From NCBI RefSeq assembly GCF_017590215.1, contig NZ_JAFFPK010000118.1:1-64000 (forward strand): a stretch of 64,000 bases of DNA, in the 5' to 3' direction. The notes under the pieces are model-generated. The model saw only the letters and a program-made list of their open reading frames with translations. It searched no databases and was not told the origin of the DNA. Origin of the DNA: Clostridium sp. CCUG 7971 (GTDB lineage Bacteria > Bacillota > Clostridia > Peptostreptococcales > Peptostreptococcaceae). Each line of letters opens with the position of its first letter. Position 1 is the first letter of the stretch. Positions 63,008 through 64,000 of this stretch are shown here, piece after piece. A program made the position numbers and the translations under genes.

Positions 63008-64000
63008 TTGAAGTTACCTAATCTCGTATTATCTACTATTACTTTATTTGTATCTAATATAATAGTAAGGGCTCTTGGTTTTTTATATAAAATATTTTTA
63101 TCAAGATCAATTGGAGAAACAGGCTTAGGTATATATCATATAATTTTTAACTTTTTAATGATTTGTTTAGCTTTTACCACTACAGGTATTCCCACTGCCC
63201 TTAGTTGCTTAGTTGCCAAGAAAAAGGCTTTAAATGATAAACATAATAGTAATGTTCTTTTTATATCTACTTTGTATGTAGCATTTTTGGTTGCTTTGAT
63301 AATCTCGTTGTTTATTGCTTTAAATGCTAATTTTCTATCCCTTAAATTATTAAAGCATAGTGATTTAAGCTTATTTATACTGGCAATTTGTCCTGCTATT
63401 GTTGTTATAACTCTATCTAATGTACTTAGGGGGTATTACTATGGTATTAAGGAAGTAGCTGTACCTGCTATTGGTCAAATTTTAGAACAAATTAGTAAAA
63501 TTATATTTGTTTTTTTAATTATAATGTATATAAATAATAAATCTTTAAACTGCTATATTGCACTTTTAGGTATCTCAGTTGGTGAAGCCGTAAACATACT
63601 TTATATAAGTATTTGTCTTTATAAAAATTCTAATCTTTATAATAGATACACTATTAATATTAAAGATTTTTATAGTTCCTCTATGGAAACAATTAGGCTT
63701 TCTATACCAATAACTTGTAATCGTATGTCAAATATATTACTTCACTCAATTAGTTCAATGATTGTTCCATCTAGACTTGTGTTATCAGGACTTTCATACC
63801 ATAAATCATTAAGTATGTATGGTATTATAAGCGGAATGGTTATGCCTTTTGTATACCTTCCTTTTACTGTGGGTTCTGCTTTGGTTGTCAATTTAATACC
63901 AAGTATTTCACAAGAAATGGCACTTAGTAAGTATAAAAATGTTGTAAAAAAATAAATTATGCTCTACTTTTAACTATAACAGTTGGTGTTGTATCTTCTA
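63008..64000 (+). pseudogene. SpoVB/MurJ-like flippase, frameshifted at A7 and cut by the window
   Basis: 315 residues of multi-helix membrane protein (VSNIIVRALGFLYKIFLSRSIGETGLGIYH... NVLRGYYYGIKEVAVPAIGQILEQ) match the stage V sporulation protein B/MOP flippase family. The frame stops at KYKNVVKK. One A added to the run of seven at 63946-63952 continues KKINYALLLTITVGVVSS to the window end, as in the family. The start is TTG with GGGGGTGA. Role: lipid-linked wall precursor export, perhaps in the spore. Confidence 0.85.

Overview
The window is AT-rich, densely packed DNA from a low-GC Firmicute. The gene set and order are those of clostridia, most like the Peptostreptococcaceae (Clostridioides, Paraclostridium, Romboutsia). 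Markers are an rnfCDGEAB operon, the mreBCD-PBP2-minCDE cluster, rplU-prp-rpmA followed by obgE-yhbY, paired TIGR03960/TIGR03936-type genes beside an RNase G gene, strong GGAGG ribosome binding sites and many tightly spaced minus-strand operons. The family assignment is inference from synteny; no rRNA gene is present.

Region 1 (1-25.9 kb) is conserved core. It holds a CoA-disulfide reductase/NADH oxidase family enzyme, the L21/Prp/L27 and Obg/YhbY ribosome genes, RNase G, a radical-SAM pair, an A-type flavoprotein (the only plus-strand gene here), methylglyoxal synthase, RodA, MinEDC, PBP2, MreDCB, RadC, Maf and the six-subunit Rnf ion pump. Region 2 (26-36.5 kb) holds envelope and housekeeping genes: a SPOR-like protein, a three-SH3b NlpC/P60 hydrolase, a glyoxalase, an exo/endonuclease/phosphatase family gene, a two-repeat unknown protein, a candidate small RNA, a copper chaperone under a CsoR-like palindrome, a peptide-binding lipoprotein gene, a lytic transglycosylase, CoaE and PolA.

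Region 3 (36,635-47,455) is the accessory part: a roughly 10.8-kb integrated element in tRNA-Leu(CAA), bounded by a perfect 62-bp direct repeat. It carries a tyrosine integrase, a putative replication or regulatory protein whose leader contains an antisense promoter-hairpin, a zinc-finger GIY-YIG nuclease, a serine recombinase, a candidate origin with a perfect DnaA box, two tiny hydrophobic peptides converging on one terminator, ribbon-helix-helix type DNA-binding proteins (one frameshifted) and four predicted lipoproteins, one made of WG repeats. No capsid, conjugation or relaxase gene is recognisable. It looks like an integrated plasmid-like element with an unusual surface-lipoprotein cargo. 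It also brings its own 3' half and terminator for the tRNA gene.

Region 4 (47.6-64 kb) returns to chromosomal genes: a TDT-family transporter with a C_GCAxxG_C_C protein, a phosphodiesterase and a metallophosphoesterase, an ABC exporter, a Fur-type-controlled ferric-siderophore importer resembling yclNOPQ, a LysR regulator, an M18 aminopeptidase, a DUF896 protein, a MocR regulator, a PHP-family histidinol phosphatase and a SpoVB/MurJ-like flippase cut by the window edge.

A recurring feature is single-base loss. Four genes (radC, an exo/endonuclease gene, the siderophore ATPase, the flippase) break at a run of exactly seven A where eight would restore the frame. Three others (peptide-binding protein, siderophore permease, element HTH gene) also lack one base. 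Consensus errors are the simplest explanation, but intact A8 runs in mreB and in the GIY-YIG gene show that not every A8 was lost, so slippage or real mutation stays open.
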